64,000 nt of DNA from Segatella copri (GTDB lineage: Bacteria; Bacteroidota; Bacteroidia; Bacteroidales; Bacteroidaceae): positions 19,082 through 83,081 of the forward strand of contig NZ_VZCB01000060.1 of NCBI RefSeq assembly GCF_009494395.1. Reading direction: 5' to 3'. The position numbers and the translations under genes were made by a program. Below, in pieces: positions 62,547 through 64,000 of the stretch (positions within the stretch are counted from its first letter, which is position 1; every line of letters starts with the position of its first letter). A model generated the notes under the pieces. That model was not told where the DNA came from. It saw only the letters and a list, made by a program, of their open reading frames with translations, and did not search any database.

Positions 62547-62608
62547 CTCCTTATATAATATAGTAACTTGATGTAATTTAATAACTTGTATGATATAATA
62601 ATTGGGTG

Positions 62609-62616
62609 CAAAAGTA
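62609..62616 (-). promoter_or_regulatory. -7 box of crcB (TACTTTTG)
   Basis: Minus-strand TACTTTTG followed by CACCC. Confidence 0.62.
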
Positions 62617-62790
62617 CGGGTTTTATTTCTACTGGCAAAAATATCTTTGAAAAAAGATAATCCTCAGCTTAATTTTTCCCTCTATTTTTTCTTTTAAGGG
62701 ATAAAGAAGCAATCAGAAAGCGGGGAAAGTTCCCTCTTCTTGATGAATCAGAATATGTTGAACAATTAAAATTAAAAGGAGAAACAAGTT

Positions 62791-63414
62791 ATGAAACGAG
62801 TATTCAATCTTTTGGTAGTGGATGAGAGTGGCAGCATGAGTATTATCGAGCGCCAGGCACTGGTGGGCATCAACGAGACCCTGACCACGATTCAGAAAAT
62901 GCAGAAGACGCATAAGGACATGGAGCAGCGGGTTACGCTCATCACCTTCGACAGCACCCACAAGAAGCTGTTTTATGATAATGTGTCTGCTCATCATACT
63001 AAGCCTTTGAAATCAAGGGATTACAACCCATGTGGCGGCACCCCTCTTTATGATACCATCGGTATGGGCATCGCCAAGATCAACGCCCTGACCACCGAGG
63101 ATGACAGCGTGTTGGTGACTATCATCACAGATGGTGAGGAGAATTGCAGCGAGGAGTATGATCTGAAGATGATCAAGAACCTCATTGAGAAGTTGAAGAA
63201 GCAGAACTGGACCTTTACCTTTATCGGTACCGATGATCTTGATGTGGAGAACATTGCTCATGGTATGGGTATCGACAACCACCTCCAGTTCTCAGAAGAT
63301 GAGGCTGGCACCAAGGCGATGTTTGCCAGAGAAAACAGAGCCCGAGAACGCTACAACAAGTGCCGTGCGATGGATTGCGTGATGGAAGTGGGCAGTTATT
63401 TTGAGGAGAAATAA
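62791..63414 (+). CDS. VWA-domain protein with intact MIDAS
   Basis: 207 residues, cytoplasmic, one von Willebrand A-type domain. Metal site motifs are complete: DESGSMS (DxSxS, residues about 11-15), the Thr in CGGTPLYDT and the Asp in ITDGEENCS. A clear Shine-Dalgarno (AAAAGGAG) precedes the ATG. No membrane segment and no MoxR ATPase, ter or other partner gene nearby. Function unknown; such stand-alone VWA proteins are often linked to stress or metal-dependent complex assembly, which is not testable here. Confidence 0.88.
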   Translation: MKRVFNLLVVDESGSMSIIERQALVGINETLTTIQKMQKTHKDMEQRVTLITFDSTHKKLFYDNVSAHHTKPLKSRDYNPCGGTPLYDTIGMGIAKINALTTEDDSVLVTIITDGEENCSEEYDLKMIKNLIEKLKKQNWTFTFIGTDDLDVENIAHGMGIDNHLQFSEDEAGTKAMFARENRARERYNKCRAMDCVMEVGSYFEEK

Positions 63415-63622
63415 AGATGTAAATCCTTCATTGATTATGTCGCTGATGGACATCCAAAAATCATGATTCGTCATATTTACTTGTTTTTATTGCTACAAAG
63501 TTACGGCTTTTCTTTGATAATACCAAATTTTAGGAGCCTTATTTTGCATATAACATCTCTGTTGTACATGTGAATCTACCGGCTTTTATAAATACGATTC
63601 TTGCCTGGTTATCCGTATAATC

Positions 63623-63830
63623 TCTCCCGATGTCCTTGAAATTACATGGCGACGCAGGAATCTCTGCGTCGGGACGTAGGAAAGATTACGTCGCCATGTG
63701 GTAAAGTCTACGTCGGGACGTAATTTTTGGGGTATCTATAAGGTATCGTATCAGATTCTTTTTAGATTTAGCGTCTTTTTTATACGTACACGTAAAAAGT
63801 TTTTTTGTAAAAAAGTCTCAAAGTCTCATC
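63623..63830. repeat. Dispersed structured element, copy B
   Basis: Second copy of 18709-18917. Inner hairpin CGACGCAG / CTGCGTCG is perfect here; outer arms ACATGGCGACG / CGTCGCCATGT. The rest of 63415-64000 has no gene: AT-rich sequence before the element and, after it, a stretch at about 63909-63935 repeating the GTCTCATCGAAGTATCAT seen after copy A. Confidence 0.8.
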
Positions 63831-64000
63831 CTTTCGACTGAATACTGATTTAAATATCTGATATATAGCAAGATAGAAGAATGATACTTTTCTGATTATT
63901 TTACAGAAAAGTCTCATCGAAGTATCATAAAATGGATAGAAGTATGTAAGCGGCTCCGCGTTTATACCTTGCATAATTCAAAAAAAGCAGTAACAGCTGA

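Noticed and set aside
62547..62610. Fluoride riboswitch upstream of crcB
   Set aside because: The leader is short and AT-rich and lacks the conserved GC-rich pseudoknot core.

Overview
The window looks like a chromosomal segment of a gut Bacteroidales bacterium, most likely Prevotella/Segatella. The evidence is SusC/SusD glycan uptake genes, a propeller-type AraC regulator, many promoters matching the Bacteroidetes -7 consensus TAnnTTTG, weak Shine-Dalgarno sequences, and Bacteroidales families (DUF4861, DUF4923, DUF6621-like, DUF6722-like). There are no insertion sequences, prophage genes, rRNA genes or CRISPR arrays. There is one tRNA gene, tRNA-Leu(UAG).

Layout. (1) 1-3527: the end of a starch/glycogen locus, with a partial type I pullulanase and a SusA-like neopullulanase. 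(2) 3674-18439: a probable arabinan utilisation locus. It starts with three tiny membrane-protein genes, the last fused by a TAATG overlap to a 1008-residue membrane-spanning propeller/AraC regulator. SusC, SusD, a three-module surface lipoprotein and two GH43 arabinanases follow. (3) 18440-19715: 1.28 kb without genes, holding a structured dispersed repeat (second copy at 63623), three tandem-repeat arrays and a possible small RNA. (4) 19716-25265: an outer-membrane barrel, a small membrane protein, a GH51 arabinofuranosidase and an AAA/PD-(D/E)XK protein. The GH51 promoter carries the same TTTGTCCACC motif, at the same distance from the -7 box, as the susC promoter, so it probably belongs to the same regulon. 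(5) 25337-46271: mainly housekeeping genes: two half-size chromate transporters behind purL, an OmpA lipoprotein, icd, an XRE regulator, a two-component system, tex, tRNA-Leu, a CE2-like esterase, a histidine phosphatase, parC, glyS and an FKBP lipoprotein. (6) 46272-46944: no genes; a C-depleted probable non-coding RNA and direct repeats in front of a MATE exporter. (7) 46945-64000: MATE, an M16 peptidase, a 38-residue basic protein, DUF4923, DUF4861, a cyclophilin, a HAD hydrolase, dnaK (with a sigma-54-like promoter), recA behind a carboxynorspermidine dehydrogenase-like gene, crcB, a VWA protein and repeat copy B.

How the genes work together. The GH43 enzymes are predicted to cut arabinan at the surface or in the periplasm. 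SusC/SusD and the modular lipoprotein bind and import oligosaccharides, and GH51 removes terminal arabinose. The regulator spans the inner membrane and has a DNA-binding domain but no kinase or receiver, so it probably acts directly as a membrane-tethered activator at the shared TTTGTCCACC sites.

The least ordinary features are the two paired microproteins coupled to this regulator, the shared operator, the dispersed element whose two copies show a compensatory base change, the recurrent 22-bp-period repeats, and the C-free RNA at 46561. All functional calls come from reading the sequence; no database search was run.
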